Below, one piece after another: positions 50,176 to 59,708 of a DNA stretch of 64,000 bases. The notes beneath the pieces are model-generated. The model was not told the DNA's origin. It did not search any database and saw only the letters and a list, made by a program, of their open reading frames with translations. Each line of letters opens with the position of its first letter. Position 1 is the first letter of the stretch. The stretch comes from Pseudogemmobacter bohemicus (GTDB lineage: Bacteria; Pseudomonadota; Alphaproteobacteria; Rhodobacterales; Rhodobacteraceae). A program made the position numbers and the translations under genes. The DNA lies in NCBI RefSeq assembly GCF_003290025.1, contig NZ_QNHG01000003.1, forward strand, positions 274,460 to 338,459. Reading direction: 5' to 3'.

Positions 50176-53139
50176 TCATTCGGCCAAAGCTGCGGCGACC
50201 AGGGCGGTCTGTTCCGCTTTATGGCGCGAGGCCAGACCCGTCGCAGGCGAGGCCGAGGCCACGCGGCCCGCATAGGCGGCGCGGGTGGTGGTGCCACGCA
50301 CGCGGGTCAGCAGCTGTTCCAGCTCCGGCTCGATGAAGGACCAGGCGCCCTGGTTCTTCGGCTCTTCCTGGCACCAGACGAAATCGGCATTCGTGAACCG
50401 CGCGAGTTCGATCTGCAGCGCCACGGTCGGGACCGGATAGATCTGTTCCAGCCTGAGCAGGTAGACATCATCAAGGCCGCGCGCATCCCGCTCGGCCAGC
50501 AGGTCGTAATAAACCTTGCCCGACGAGATCACCACGCGGCGGATCTTGTCATCTGCCTTCAGCGTCACCTCGGAATTGCCTTTCTGCGCATCATCCCAGA
50601 GGACGCGGTGGAAGGTTGAGCCATCGGTGAAATCCTCGGCCTTCGAGATCGCCATCGGGTGACGCAAGAGCGATTTCGGCGTCATCAGGATCAGCGGTTT
50701 GCGGAAATCGCGATGCAGCTGGCGGCGCAGGATGTGGAAATAGTTCGCCGGCGTGGTGCAATTCGCGACGATCCAGTTTTCCTCGGCCGAATTCTGCAGG
50801 AACCGCTCAAGCCGCGCGGAAGAGTGTTCCGGGCCCTGGCCCTCGAACCCATGCGGCAACAGCACCACAAGGCCCGACATCCTGAGCCATTTCGATTCAC
50901 CGGAATTGATGAACTGGTCGAACATGATCTGCGCGCCATTGGCGAAATCGCCGAATTGCGCTTCCCACAGCGTCAGGGCGTTCGGCTCTGACAGCGAATA
51001 GCCATATTCGAACCCGAGCACCGCATATTCCGAGAGCATCGAGTCGATGACCTCATAGCGGGCCTGACCGGCGCGGATATGGTTCAGCGGATAGTAGCGC
51101 TCTTCGGTCGACTGATCGACAATGCCGGAATGGCGTTGCGAGAAGGTGCCGCGGGTACAGTCCTGGCCCGAGAGACGGACCGGGAAACCCTCGACCTGCA
51201 ACGAGCCGAAGGCCAGTGCCTCGGCCGTGGCCCAGTCAAAGCCCTCGCCGGTCTCAAACATCTTCTTCTTGGCTTCCAGCAGACGGGTGACCGTCTTATG
51301 GGCGTCAAAACCATCGGGCAGGCGGCTCAGCGCGGTGCCGATTTCCTGGAAGGTCTCGGGTTTGATCCAGGTCTCGCCACGCTGGTAATTGTCGGCGCCA
51401 GGCCGGCTCATGGATTTCCAGCGCCCGTCCAGCCAGTCGGCCTTGTTGGGCTTATACTCCTTACCGGCCTCGAATTCCTCATTCAGATGGGCCTGGAAGG
51501 CGGCTTTCATATCCTCGATCTCACCCTCGGGGATGAGGCCGTCTTTCACCAGCCGCTCGGTATAAAGCTGCAAGGTAGTCTTTTGTTTGCGGATGTTTTT
51601 ATACATCGCCGGGTTGGTGAACATCGGCTCGTCGCCTTCGTTGTGACCGAAGCGGCGGTAGCAGAAGATGTCCAGAACCACGTCCTTGTGGAATTTCTGG
51701 CGGAATTCGGTCGCGATGCGCGCGGCATGAACCACGGCTTCCGGGTCATCCCCGTTGACGTGGAAGATCGGCGCTTCGACCATCAGCGCGATATCGGTCG
51801 GATAGGGCGAGGTGCGCGAGAAATGCGGCGCGGTCGTGAACCCGATCTGGTTGTTGACGATGATATGGATACAGCCGCCGGTGCGGTGACCGCGAATGCC
51901 CGACAGTTGCAGACATTCCGCGACAACACCCTGGCCCGCGAAAGCCGCGTCGCCATGGAGGAGGATCGGCAGCACGGCCACCCGCTCGGCCACGTCATTC
52001 AGCTGGTCTTGCTTGGCGCGGACCTTGCCCAGCACGACCGGGTTCACGGCCTCGAGGTGCGAGGGGTTCGCGGTCAGCGAGAGGTGGACGGTATTGCCGT
52101 CAAACGTACGGTCGCTGGACGCGCCAAGGTGGTATTTAACGTCGCCCGAGCCATCAACGTCTTCGGGCTTGAAGCTGCCGCCCTGGAATTCGTTGAAGAT
52201 CGCGCGGTAGGGTTTGCCGAGAACATTGACGAGGATGTTCAGGCGTCCGCGATGCGGCATCCCGATCACGATGTCCTTGACACCCAGCTGACCACCGCGC
52301 TTGATGATCTGCTCCATCGCGGGGATCAGCGCTTCGCCGCCATCCAGGCCGAAACGCTTGGTCCCCATGAATTTCACATGGAGGAACTTCTCGTAACCCT
52401 CTGCCTCGACGAGCTTGTTGAGGATCGCGCGGCGGCCCTCGCGGGTGAAGGCGATTTCCTTGCCGTAACCCTCGATCCGCTCTTTCAGCCAGGAGGCTTC
52501 CTCGGGGTTCGAGATATGCATGTATTGCAGCGCGAAAGTGCCGCAATAGGTGCGTTTCAGGATATCGGTGATCTGGCGCATCGACGCATGCGTCAGGCCC
52601 AGCACGTTGTCGAGGAAGATCGGACGGTCCAGATCGGCCTCGGTAAAGCCATAGGATGCCGGGTCAAGCTCGGGGTGATTGCTCTCGTCGCGCATATTCA
52701 GCGGGTCGAGATCGGCGGCGAGGTGGCCCCGGATCCGGTAGGCGCGGATGATCATCAGCGCGCGGATCGAATCGATCACGGCGCGTTGCAGCTGCGCCTC
52801 GGTCAGGTTGACGCCCTGGTCGGCGGCCTTGGCGGCGATCCTGGCGCCGGCGGCCTTGCCCTCTTTCGCCTGGGGCGCCGGCCATTCGCCGGTCAGCGCA
52901 GCGGTCAGGTCGTCAGCCGGCTGCGGCGGCCAGTCTGCACGCGCCCAGGACGGACCGGCTGCGGCCTTGCGTGCATCCGCCTCGCTGTCGCCAAGCGCGC
53001 GGAAGAACTCTGCCCAGGCGGCATCGACCGCGTTCGGGTCAGCGGCATAGCGCGCCTGAAGCTGGTCGATATAATCGGCATTGGCCCCATCCATGAAAGA
53101 CGAGGCGTTGAAAGCGGCGGTGGGGGACTGGTCGGTCAT
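50176..53139 (-). CDS. sucA: 2-oxoglutarate dehydrogenase E1
   Basis: 987 residues. Thiamine-diphosphate enzyme that decarboxylates 2-oxoglutarate. The N-terminal binding segment SFMDGANADYIDQLQARYA, the thiamine-diphosphate region GDAAFAGQGVVAE and NNQIGFTT, and GTFSQRHSGIVDQ are standard. The ATG at 53139 has AGAGG nine bases upstream; another in-frame ATG two codons earlier is too close to it. Confidence 0.97.
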   Translation of the reverse strand: MTDQSPTAAFNASSFMDGANADYIDQLQARYAADPNAVDAAWAEFFRALGDSEADARKAAAGPSWARADWPPQPADDLTAALTGEWPAPQAKEGKAAGARIAAKAADQGVNLTEAQLQRAVIDSIRALMIIRAYRIRGHLAADLDPLNMRDESNHPELDPASYGFTEADLDRPIFLDNVLGLTHASMRQITDILKRTYCGTFALQYMHISNPEEASWLKERIEGYGKEIAFTREGRRAILNKLVEAEGYEKFLHVKFMGTKRFGLDGGEALIPAMEQIIKRGGQLGVKDIVIGMPHRGRLNILVNVLGKPYRAIFNEFQGGSFKPEDVDGSGDVKYHLGASSDRTFDGNTVHLSLTANPSHLEAVNPVVLGKVRAKQDQLNDVAERVAVLPILLHGDAAFAGQGVVAECLQLSGIRGHRTGGCIHIIVNNQIGFTTAPHFSRTSPYPTDIALMVEAPIFHVNGDDPEAVVHAARIATEFRQKFHKDVVLDIFCYRRFGHNEGDEPMFTNPAMYKNIRKQKTTLQLYTERLVKDGLIPEGEIEDMKAAFQAHLNEEFEAGKEYKPNKADWLDGRWKSMSRPGADNYQRGETWIKPETFQEIGTALSRLPDGFDAHKTVTRLLEAKKKMFETGEGFDWATAEALAFGSLQVEGFPVRLSGQDCTRGTFSQRHSGIVDQSTEERYYPLNHIRAGQARYEVIDSMLSEYAVLGFEYGYSLSEPNALTLWEAQFGDFANGAQIMFDQFINSGESKWLRMSGLVVLLPHGFEGQGPEHSSARLERFLQNSAEENWIVANCTTPANYFHILRRQLHRDFRKPLILMTPKSLLRHPMAISKAEDFTDGSTFHRVLWDDAQKGNSEVTLKADDKIRRVVISSGKVYYDLLAERDARGLDDVYLLRLEQIYPVPTVALQIELARFTNADFVWCQEEPKNQGAWSFIEPELEQLLTRVRGTTTRAAYAGRVASASPATGLASRHKAEQTALVAAALAE

Positions 53140-53173
53140 TCTCATTCACCTCTCGGGTGCGGCGTATCTGGGT

Positions 53174-53842
53174 TCAGTTCCGGATTGTGGCAGTATTTTT
53201 CGGCGCCACGATCGTGAAGACATAGGTGAGCCGGAAGTCGGTTGCGAAGAGCTGGGACAATGCCGCAGTGTCATATTTCTGGATGCCGTAAAGCCCGGCT
53301 TGTCCAGGAGATGAGCCGGTATTGCGCGATGTTTCGAGGCCCAGCGAGGCATCGAGCCCGGGTTTTGAAGGCAGGCTTTCATATATGAGAGCCCCAGCCT
53401 CGCCCTCGCTGCTCAGCACAAGGCAAAGCGGCGTGGAGGCGCCGACGGCCAGCAGCGCGCCTTCATCGGTACGGTAATTGATGCGTTGCGGCAGTTCGGC
53501 TTCAAAGAGGTCTCTGATGGTGCCGCCTGCAGCATATTTCCGCCAGATGGCGGCGGCATTGCCGATATTGCGCGTGTCGATCACTTCCCAGACCGCACGC
53601 ATCTGGGCATATGTGCCTATGTACCAGCCGCGATCCGCTGCCGTCACCTCACGCCAGCCGCCACGTTCCAGCAACGCTGCGCGTGCATCGGCGTCCAGGG
53701 GTGTCACCTCGCCCGAGCTGCAGGCGGTGATTGCAGAGGACAGGGCCGCAGCGGTAACGGCGCCCGGCCTCTGATCTGCCATGTCGGCGAAAGCGGGCAG
53801 TGCCAGAGCCGCCAGGGCGAGACACGGCAGCGAGCGGGTCAT
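53174..53842 (-). CDS. exported protein of unknown function between sucD and sucA
   Basis: 222 residues with a signal peptide (MTRSLPCLALAALALPAFA). It has a central segment (ACSSG..ALLERGGWREV) reminiscent of the repeated AC-x-LLG..FVAAGW pattern of the products at 55117 and 55617, so it may be a remote member of the same family. Two cysteines in the mature part could form a disulfide. The suc operon context suggests a link with energy metabolism, but nothing in the sequence proves it. Start at 53842 chosen for the signal peptide. Confidence 0.65.
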   Translation of the reverse strand: MTRSLPCLALAALALPAFADMADQRPGAVTAAALSSAITACSSGEVTPLDADARAALLERGGWREVTAADRGWYIGTYAQMRAVWEVIDTRNIGNAAAIWRKYAAGGTIRDLFEAELPQRINYRTDEGALLAVGASTPLCLVLSSEGEAGALIYESLPSKPGLDASLGLETSRNTGSSPGQAGLYGIQKYDTAALSQLFATDFRLTYVFTIVAPKNTATIRN

Positions 53843-53934
53843 GGCACGCCGGAGCCCGGGCGACGGGAGGACCCGTGCCGGGTTCTGTGAGGGCCGGGAA
53901 ACCCCGGCCCCGATGGCTTGCGCCGGTGCCATGA

Positions 53935-54819
53935 TCAGCCCTTGATCGCTTTCAGCACGGCCTCGCCCAGCGTCGCGGGGCTGTCTGCCACCACGATGCC
54001 CGCGCTCAGCATGGCCTCGATTTTCGATTCCGCATCGCCCTTGCCGCCCGCCACGATGGCACCGGCATGGCCCATGCGACGGCCCGGAGGCGCGGTGCGG
54101 CCGGCGATGAAGCCAGCGGTCGGCTTCCAGCGACCTTTTTTCTTTTCCGACGCCAGGAATTCTGCGGCCTCTTCCTCGGCGGAGCCGCCGATTTCGCCGA
54201 TCATAATGATCGAATGGGTCTCAGGATCCGCGAGGAACATTTCCAAAACGTCAATATGTTCGGTGCCCTTGATCGGGTCGCCGCCGATACCCACAGCCGA
54301 GCTTTGCCCAAGGCCGACATCGGTGGTTTGCTTCACCGCTTCATAGGTAAGGGTGCCCGAGCGCGACACAACCCCGACCGAACCGACCGAGAAGATATTG
54401 CCCGGCATGATGCCGATCTTGCATTGCGAGGGCGTCATCACGCCCGGGCAGTTCGGCCCGATCAGCCGCGATTTCGAGTTAATCAGCGCGCGCTTGACCT
54501 TCATCATGTCAAGCACCGGGATGCCCTCGGTGATGCAGACGATCAGCGGGATCTCGGCATCAATCGCCTCAAGGATCGAATCGGCGGCGAAGGGCGGCGG
54601 CACATAGATCACGGTCGCATCGGCGCCGGTTTTCCCGACCGCGTCATGGACGGAGTCGAAAACCGGCAGGCCCAGATGCGAGGTGCCCCCTTTGCCCGGC
54701 GTCACCCCACCCACCATCTGCGTGCCATAGGCAATCGCCTGTTCGGTGTGGAATGTCCCCTGCGAGCCGGTGATGCCCTGACAGATAACCTTGGTGTCTT
54801 TGTTGATCAGAACGGCCAT
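53935..54819 (-). CDS. sucD: succinyl-CoA synthetase alpha subunit
   Basis: 294 residues. CoA-binding Rossmann domain with [18 protein letters not shown], and the phosphohistidine His251 in [13 protein letters not shown]. With SucC it converts succinyl-CoA to succinate with ATP or GTP formation. The ATG at 54819 follows AAGGAGG closely. Confidence 0.97.
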   Translation of the reverse strand: MAVLINKDTKVICQGITGSQGTFHTEQAIAYGTQMVGGVTPGKGGTSHLGLPVFDSVHDAVGKTGADATVIYVPPPFAADSILEAIDAEIPLIVCITEGIPVLDMMKVKRALINSKSRLIGPNCPGVMTPSQCKIGIMPGNIFSVGSVGVVSRSGTLTYEAVKQTTDVGLGQSSAVGIGGDPIKGTEHIDVLEMFLADPETHSIIMIGEIGGSAEEEAAEFLASEKKKGRWKPTAGFIAGRTAPPGRRMGHAGAIVAGGKGDAESKIEAMLSAGIVVADSPATLGEAVLKAIKG

Positions 54820-54902
54820 CAGGGCCTCCTTGCAGAAAAAATCCCTCACACGGCGGCCTGGTCTGGCCTGGTCACCGCAGCTTTCCGAAACTCACCCGAC
54901 CT

Positions 54903-55079
54903 TCAGGCCGAAGGGCAGGTGATCGTGATGTCACGTCCATCGACGCGGCCTGTCTGTGCCATAGCCGACTGCTCGTTGCAGACGGCGACCGGGTCGTTCT
55001 CCGGCGTCGCATAGCCGCTGCTGCACGCCGCAAGGGCGGACAGAAGAACGAAAGCAGGCACGGTCAGTCTGATGCGCAT
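54903..55079 (-). CDS. small lipoprotein
   Basis: 58 residues. A short signal sequence with lipobox LAAC (Cys19) is followed by SSGYATPENDP and a mature part of about 40 residues with two more cysteines. GAGGAAG lies nine bases before the ATG at 55079, favouring it over an in-frame GTG at 55094. It is a membrane-anchored periplasmic protein of unknown role within the suc operon. Confidence 0.65.
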   Translation of the reverse strand: MRIRLTVPAFVLLSALAACSSGYATPENDPVAVCNEQSAMAQTGRVDGRDITITCPSA

Positions 55080-55116
55080 CTGGTGCTTCCTCACTGTAAA
55101 CTCACGCTGCGGGCCC

Positions 55117-55620
55117 TTACTCTGACTGGGCCCACATGAAACTCACGCCACTATTGTCTGCCGACCGGCAAACCGGGTCATTCCCCGAAGAGGTGACCTC
55201 GGCCCCCGGGCCGCCGCCGGCCAGGGCGAAGGACAGGCAACCGTCTTCCCCGGTCAGGTCCACCGCAGTCTTCCCCGTCGCCGCGATGACCTCGGCCAGC
55301 AATTCACCGGCGCGGTCCGTGCCGATGGTTTCGGATTGCACGAGGCAGTAGCCGCCATCGGTCCAGGTCATGGCATAGGTCTCGTCGGGGCCGGTAAGCC
55401 CGGAATAGCCGGCCTCGTCATTGGTCACGGCCTCCCAGCCTGCCGCGACGAAAGCCTCGGTCGCCGCATTGCCCGCGGCCCCCAGCAAGAGGCAGGTGGC
55501 ATAGGCCGCCTTCAGCAGTTCCTCGCCGGTTGCGCCCGTCAGCGGGGGGGCAGTCTCTGCGGCCAGCGGCATCGCCAGCACCGTGCCCAGCATCAGGGCT
55601 GTGCTGCGCAAACTCCTCAT
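55117..55620 (-). CDS. exported protein of unknown function, suc-operon paralog 1
   Basis: 167 residues. Signal peptide ([21 protein letters not shown]) and a mature part with YATCLLLGAAGNAATEAFVAAGW, GGYCLVQSE and two further cysteines near the end (DGCLSF, NDPVCRS), so two disulfides are possible. Similar in layout to the product of the gene just upstream, with which it overlaps by four bases (ATGA). No known domain recognised. Confidence 0.68.
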   Translation of the reverse strand: MRSLRSTALMLGTVLAMPLAAETAPPLTGATGEELLKAAYATCLLLGAAGNAATEAFVAAGWEAVTNDEAGYSGLTGPDETYAMTWTDGGYCLVQSETIGTDRAGELLAEVIAATGKTAVDLTGEDGCLSFALAGGGPGAEVTSSGNDPVCRSADNSGVSFMWAQSE

Positions 55621-56177
55621 ACGGCCTCTCCCAGGATAACCGCCGAAGCCTCTTCCGGGTTGCAATCGGCATAGTCGCCACCCGAGCGGATTTCGATGGT
55701 GAAGACCGGACCGGGATTGCCGACAAAGGGGGCCAGGGTTACCCGGTCAAACGGGCATTCACCCTTGACGGCAATCTCTTCGGCCGTGAAGCCCGGAGTG
55801 TCGGGCATCTCGCCGATGGTGGCACGGGCGGTCAGCGTGTTGGTCCGCAGATCGACGATGCTGCAGGAGGTGTCACCCTCATAAAGCATGACCCGGAGCG
55901 TTTCCCCATGCCCGCCCGGCGCATGAAGCGAAAAAGCCCCGTCCTCCTCTTCGCCGCGCGTCCAGCCTGCAGCCACGAACCGGCGGGTCTGCGCCGCCTG
56001 TTCATGGCCTGAGAGAATACAGGCCGCCCAGGCCGCATTGCGTTGCTCGTCGTAATGATCCGATCCGGGCAACGTGCCAGCCTCGGTCAGCGACAGCAGT
56101 TGCCCGCCCGTTTCCGCATGAAGCGGCAGCGCCATAAAGGCGGCCATCAGCAACGATGCAGGAAACGGGCGTGCCAC
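55617..56177 (-). CDS. exported protein of unknown function, suc-operon paralog 2
   Basis: 186 residues. Signal peptide ending near LPLHA, then [25 protein letters not shown], which aligns with the CLLLG..FVAAGW block of the next gene, followed by DTSCSIVDL in place of GGYCLVQSE and late cysteines (GECPF, YADCN). The two are probably tandem duplicates. It sits directly behind sucC (6 bp). Function unknown. Confidence 0.68.
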   Translation of the reverse strand: MARPFPASLLMAAFMALPLHAETGGQLLSLTEAGTLPGSDHYDEQRNAAWAACILSGHEQAAQTRRFVAAGWTRGEEEDGAFSLHAPGGHGETLRVMLYEGDTSCSIVDLRTNTLTARATIGEMPDTPGFTAEEIAVKGECPFDRVTLAPFVGNPGPVFTIEIRSGGDYADCNPEEASAVILGEAV

Positions 56178-56182
56178 GGGTG

Positions 56183-57376
56183 TCAGCCTTTCACAGCCTT
56201 GACGATCTTTTGCGCCGCATCCGACAGGTCGTCGGCGGCGATCACATTGAGACCGCTATCGTTGATGATCTTCTTGCCGAGATCCACATTGGTGCCTTCG
56301 AGACGCACGACCAGCGGCACTTTCAGCCCGACTTCTTTCACCGCAGCGATCACGCCTTCGGCGATGATATCGCAGCGCATGATGCCGCCGAAAATGTTGA
56401 CGAGGATGCCTTTGACGTTGGGGTCGGAGGTGATGATCTTGAAGGCCTCGGTCACTTTCTCTTTGGTGGCGCCGCCGCCCACATCGAGGAAGTTCGCGGG
56501 CTCTGCGCCATAAAGCTTGATGATGTCCATCGTCGCCATGGCAAGGCCTGCGCCATTCACCATGCAGCCGATCTCGCCATCCAGCGCGATGTAGTTCAGA
56601 TCGAATTTCGAGGCTTCCAGCTCTTTCGGGTCTTCCTCGGTCTCGTCGCGCAGGGCTGCGATATCGGCATGGCGGTAGATCGCATTGCCATCAAAGCCCA
56701 TCTTGGCGTCGAGCAGTTTCAGATTGCCGTCGGTCATCACCACCAGCGGGTTGATCTCCAGCATATCCATGTCTTTGTCGATGAAGAGCCGGTAGAGGTT
56801 CTTCACGATGGCGACGCATTGCTTGACCTGGGCACCTTTCAGCGCCAGCGAGAAGGCGACGCGGCGGCCGTGGAAATCCTGCAGCCCGGTGGCCGGATCG
56901 ACGGTGATGGTGTGGATTTTTTCCGGGGTCGAATGCGCGACCTCTTCGATATCCATACCGCCCTCGGTCGAGGCGACGATCGAGATGCGCGAGGTCTGGC
57001 GGTCGATCAGCAGTGCAAGATAAAGCTCGCGCTCAATGTCGGAACCGTCTTCGATATAGATGCGGTTGACCTGTTTGCCGGCCGGGCCGGTCTGGATGGT
57101 CACAAGGGTGCGGCCCAGCATCTGGCGCGCGAATTCAGCGGCCTCTTCGACCGATTTGGCAAGGCGCACGCCGCCTTTGTCGCCGGCTTCCGGCTCCACG
57201 AACCTGCCCTTGCCGCGACCGCCGGCATGGATTTGCGATTTCACGACCCAGAGCGGGCCGTCAAGCTCGCCCGCAGCGGTTTTGGCGTCTTCCGCTTTCA
57301 GGACGACGCGCCCATCGGAAACCGGGATGCCGTAGGAACGAAGAAGCGCCTTGGCCTGATATTCGTGGATGTTCAT
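56183..57376 (-). CDS. sucC: succinyl-CoA synthetase beta subunit
   Basis: 397 residues. ATP-grasp fold with the N-terminus [33 protein letters not shown] and the C-terminal [13 protein letters not shown] nucleotide/CoA contact region. First gene of the suc/odh group. Three GTGATCAC palindromes 114-162 bp upstream are likely operators. Upstream in-frame extension (to 57460) lacks conservation. Confidence 0.97.
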   Translation of the reverse strand: MNIHEYQAKALLRSYGIPVSDGRVVLKAEDAKTAAGELDGPLWVVKSQIHAGGRGKGRFVEPEAGDKGGVRLAKSVEEAAEFARQMLGRTLVTIQTGPAGKQVNRIYIEDGSDIERELYLALLIDRQTSRISIVASTEGGMDIEEVAHSTPEKIHTITVDPATGLQDFHGRRVAFSLALKGAQVKQCVAIVKNLYRLFIDKDMDMLEINPLVVMTDGNLKLLDAKMGFDGNAIYRHADIAALRDETEEDPKELEASKFDLNYIALDGEIGCMVNGAGLAMATMDIIKLYGAEPANFLDVGGGATKEKVTEAFKIITSDPNVKGILVNIFGGIMRCDIIAEGVIAAVKEVGLKVPLVVRLEGTNVDLGKKIINDSGLNVIAADDLSDAAQKIVKAVKG

Positions 57377-57489
57377 GGGGCCGTATTCCCGTATTCGGTG
57401 ATGATCTGGCGCCCTTCTGGCACGGAATTCCCGGCCTGGCCAATCCAATCCGCCCCGCATTCAAGCAATCCGGCGAAAATCCGCGCTTT

Positions 57490-57538
57490 GTGATCACGAA
57501 ATTTCTGGCTGTGATCACAGATTTTCAGCCGTGATCAC
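57490..57538. promoter_or_regulatory. three GTGATCAC palindromes ahead of sucC
   Basis: Copies start at 57490, 57511 and 57531, spaced 21 and 20 bp, i.e. two helical turns on one face of the DNA. A fourth copy stands ahead of the icd/FAH pair (43585). A regulator binding cooperatively would explain the phasing. Confidence 0.6.
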
Positions 57539-57605
57539 ATTGGTGCAACTGTCAGGAATCAAAGGCGTGTCAGAAGCGACAGCCGAGTGATTCGTGTTAG
57601 CGGCA

Positions 57606-58811
57606 TCAGTTGAAGAACACCGCGAACATCACCGCGTCGCCCTGCATCAGCCGCTCGAAATCACTCCAGGCCTGGCCAGTCATCACCTTGCCCTTTTCGG
57701 CATAGGGCAGCAGTGCCTCGCCCTGGATCATGCCGACCAGATCCACCTTCGGCGGTGCGTCGAACAGCTTCTTCAGGCTGATCCCGGCCTCGGCGCCATA
57801 GCGCCAGTGCGGCATCAGGATCTCGCCTTTCAGGAGCTGCTCGGCCTCGGCCAGTACCGCTTGCCAGCGCGCCGCCGTGCCCTCGGGCAGCTGAATGCCA
57901 AGCGCCGAGAGCTGTTTCTCATTCGGCACCCATTCGCGGTCATTATCGGTCTCGGCCTCGACCAGCGGCCAGAAGCGGCGGTTCTCCTGGATCATCGAGA
58001 GGAAATGGCCATAGGCTTTGGCGGCCAGCGCGGGGTCGGGTTGCTGTTCCAGCGCCTTGAGGATGATGGCGACGCGATCCACCTCTTTGCCGAACATCAT
58101 ATCCCAGGCATTGGGCGGCGGGGTGTCACCCCAGAGCGCATGCATCTCTTTGGTCGATGTCAGGATCAGATCGGTGGCGGGGCCGGGATCATAGGCCTGG
58201 AAGGTGGTGGCAACGCCCGAGATCAGATGGCTATAGGCGGAAAGCCAGGCCGCGTCGGAGCCGTCAAAGCGGATCACGATCATCCCGGGCTCCAGCTGGG
58301 CGCCCCAGAGGCCCAGCATCTGCGCTGCCACGCCGGCCAGGTCCTCACCCTCGTTGCGTCTGCCATCGGCGTTGATGTCGAACCAGAGATCGGCAAGGTC
58401 GATTTCGAGGCCGAAATCAGCAGTGCCAAGCTGGCCAAGGGCGTCGCGCGTGCCGTCCATTCCGGCATTGACGCCGGCGATCAGATCAGAAATGTCCTGG
58501 CCGGTCAGTTCCCGTGCATTCGGATTGGGCGGGATCGGCAGCCGCAGGATCGGCAGTTCGGACCAGTCGGCCTCAAGCCCGACCTGCCAGCGAAGTTGCA
58601 GAGCCTGCTCAATACTGCCGAGGAAACGCAGCCCGGCCAGCGCGAAGGCCTCTTCCGCGCTGAGATCTTCCTGTGCCGCCAGCCTGCTTTCGGTTGCGGT
58701 GATCCCAGTGTCACGAATCTCCTGCGACAGATCCAGCGGATCCGCCAGGGCGAGGCCGGGGGTAAGACCGGGCATCAGAGAAAGCAGGGTGGCACAAAGA
58801 AAACGGCGCAT
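57606..58811 (-). CDS. large exported protein with an EF-hand-like calcium loop
   Basis: 401 residues. Signal peptide (MRRFLCATLLSLMPGLTPGL...), then a mostly helical domain. DINADGRRNEGED (about residues 148-160) has the D-x-N-x-DG spacing of an EF-hand or dockerin-type calcium loop. A conserved-looking C-terminal half (LKALEQQPDPALAAKAYGHFLSMI, MPHWRYGAEAGISLKKLFDAPP) is unfamiliar to me. Exported; function unknown. The ATG at 58811 starts the signal peptide. Transcribed toward sucC's promoter region rather than with it. Confidence 0.7.
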   Translation of the reverse strand: MRRFLCATLLSLMPGLTPGLALADPLDLSQEIRDTGITATESRLAAQEDLSAEEAFALAGLRFLGSIEQALQLRWQVGLEADWSELPILRLPIPPNPNARELTGQDISDLIAGVNAGMDGTRDALGQLGTADFGLEIDLADLWFDINADGRRNEGEDLAGVAAQMLGLWGAQLEPGMIVIRFDGSDAAWLSAYSHLISGVATTFQAYDPGPATDLILTSTKEMHALWGDTPPPNAWDMMFGKEVDRVAIILKALEQQPDPALAAKAYGHFLSMIQENRRFWPLVEAETDNDREWVPNEKQLSALGIQLPEGTAARWQAVLAEAEQLLKGEILMPHWRYGAEAGISLKKLFDAPPKVDLVGMIQGEALLPYAEKGKVMTGQAWSDFERLMQGDAVMFAVFFN

Positions 58812-58949
58812 GGGAACCTCCGGTATTTTGCCAAGGATGCGGAGGGGGGCGGTCAGGGTCAAGGGCCGCGACAGGCCGGAGGGGTGCGGGATTCCCAATG
58901 TCGGAAAGAGAGGGGGCCAGCCCCCTCGCGGCTTTGCCGCTTCACCCCC

Positions 58950-59012
58950 GGGATATTTAAAGACAGATGAAATCAGCGAGGGAGGGTGATTTCATCTGTC
59001 CTTAAATATCCC
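58950..59012. repeat. long inverted repeat, family B
   Basis: Two 26-base arms with a single mismatch (GGGATATTTAA..GACAGATGAAATCA and its complement) flank an 11-base loop at 58976-58986. It lies between the methyltransferase gene and the EF-hand gene and can act as a terminator hairpin. GCCGGAGGC follows on the right, the start of the same repeat unit on the other strand. Confidence 0.8.
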
Positions 59013-59033
59013 CGCCGGAGGCTTCCCCAGAGG

Positions 59034-59708
59034 TCAGCGGCGGATGGGTTCCAGCACCGCAAGCGCCTGGCCACGCGGCAGCAGATCTTCGCGCCAGCGG
59101 ATTGTGAAGCCGGCGGCGGCCGCATCGGCCCCGATCCCGGCGGGAGAGCGATGCCAGGGTGGGCGGTTTGGGTGGGTGACCACACCGTCGCGCTGGCGGA
59201 AGGGGCCCTCATGCCTGTCTGGCGCCAGGAAGACGGTCAGGAGAAGTTTGCGCAGATGCGGGAAGCGGTGGTTCAGATTGTGCAGGGCGGGCCGCAATGT
59301 TTCTGCCGGCAGATGGGTGAACACCCCCCAGCACAGCGCGAAGGTGATGGTCGGAGGAAGGGTTGGGAAGCGGAATTCCTCATCTTCCACGAGGTTTTCT
59401 TCGGGGAGGCGCAGGCGTGTATCGGGCGTCAGTTCCTCGGCATAGCCGCGCAGCATCAGCGCGCGTGAGGCATCGGTTCCCCGGTAATGGCCGGGATCGA
59501 GCCAGGGCACCAGCCTGTGGCCGAGCCGCAGGCAACCGCAGCCGATATCGAGGAAGTGGTCGTGCCGTTCCAGCCCTTCATCCAGGATCACCTGCATCTG
59601 ATGCAGGGCGGTTTCCTCCCAGCGACCGCCGACGATATCGCGGTGTTTGCCGCGCGCGAGGGCGTCGTCGTAGAAGCCGGGTTTCAGATAGGGCGAGGCC
59701 AGTGTCAT
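59034..59708 (-). CDS. class I SAM-dependent methyltransferase
   Basis: 224 residues. The SAM-binding motif FLDIGCGCLRLGHRLV (about 50-65) with the acidic end of strand 2 (YRGTDAS) and the motif IV region TFALCWGVFTHLP identify a Rossmann methyltransferase. The substrate is not evident. Overlaps pepT by four bases (ATGA), so it is translated from the same mRNA. Confidence 0.82.
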   Translation of the reverse strand: MTLASPYLKPGFYDDALARGKHRDIVGGRWEETALHQMQVILDEGLERHDHFLDIGCGCLRLGHRLVPWLDPGHYRGTDASRALMLRGYAEELTPDTRLRLPEENLVEDEEFRFPTLPPTITFALCWGVFTHLPAETLRPALHNLNHRFPHLRKLLLTVFLAPDRHEGPFRQRDGVVTHPNRPPWHRSPAGIGADAAAAGFTIRWREDLLPRGQALAVLEPIRR

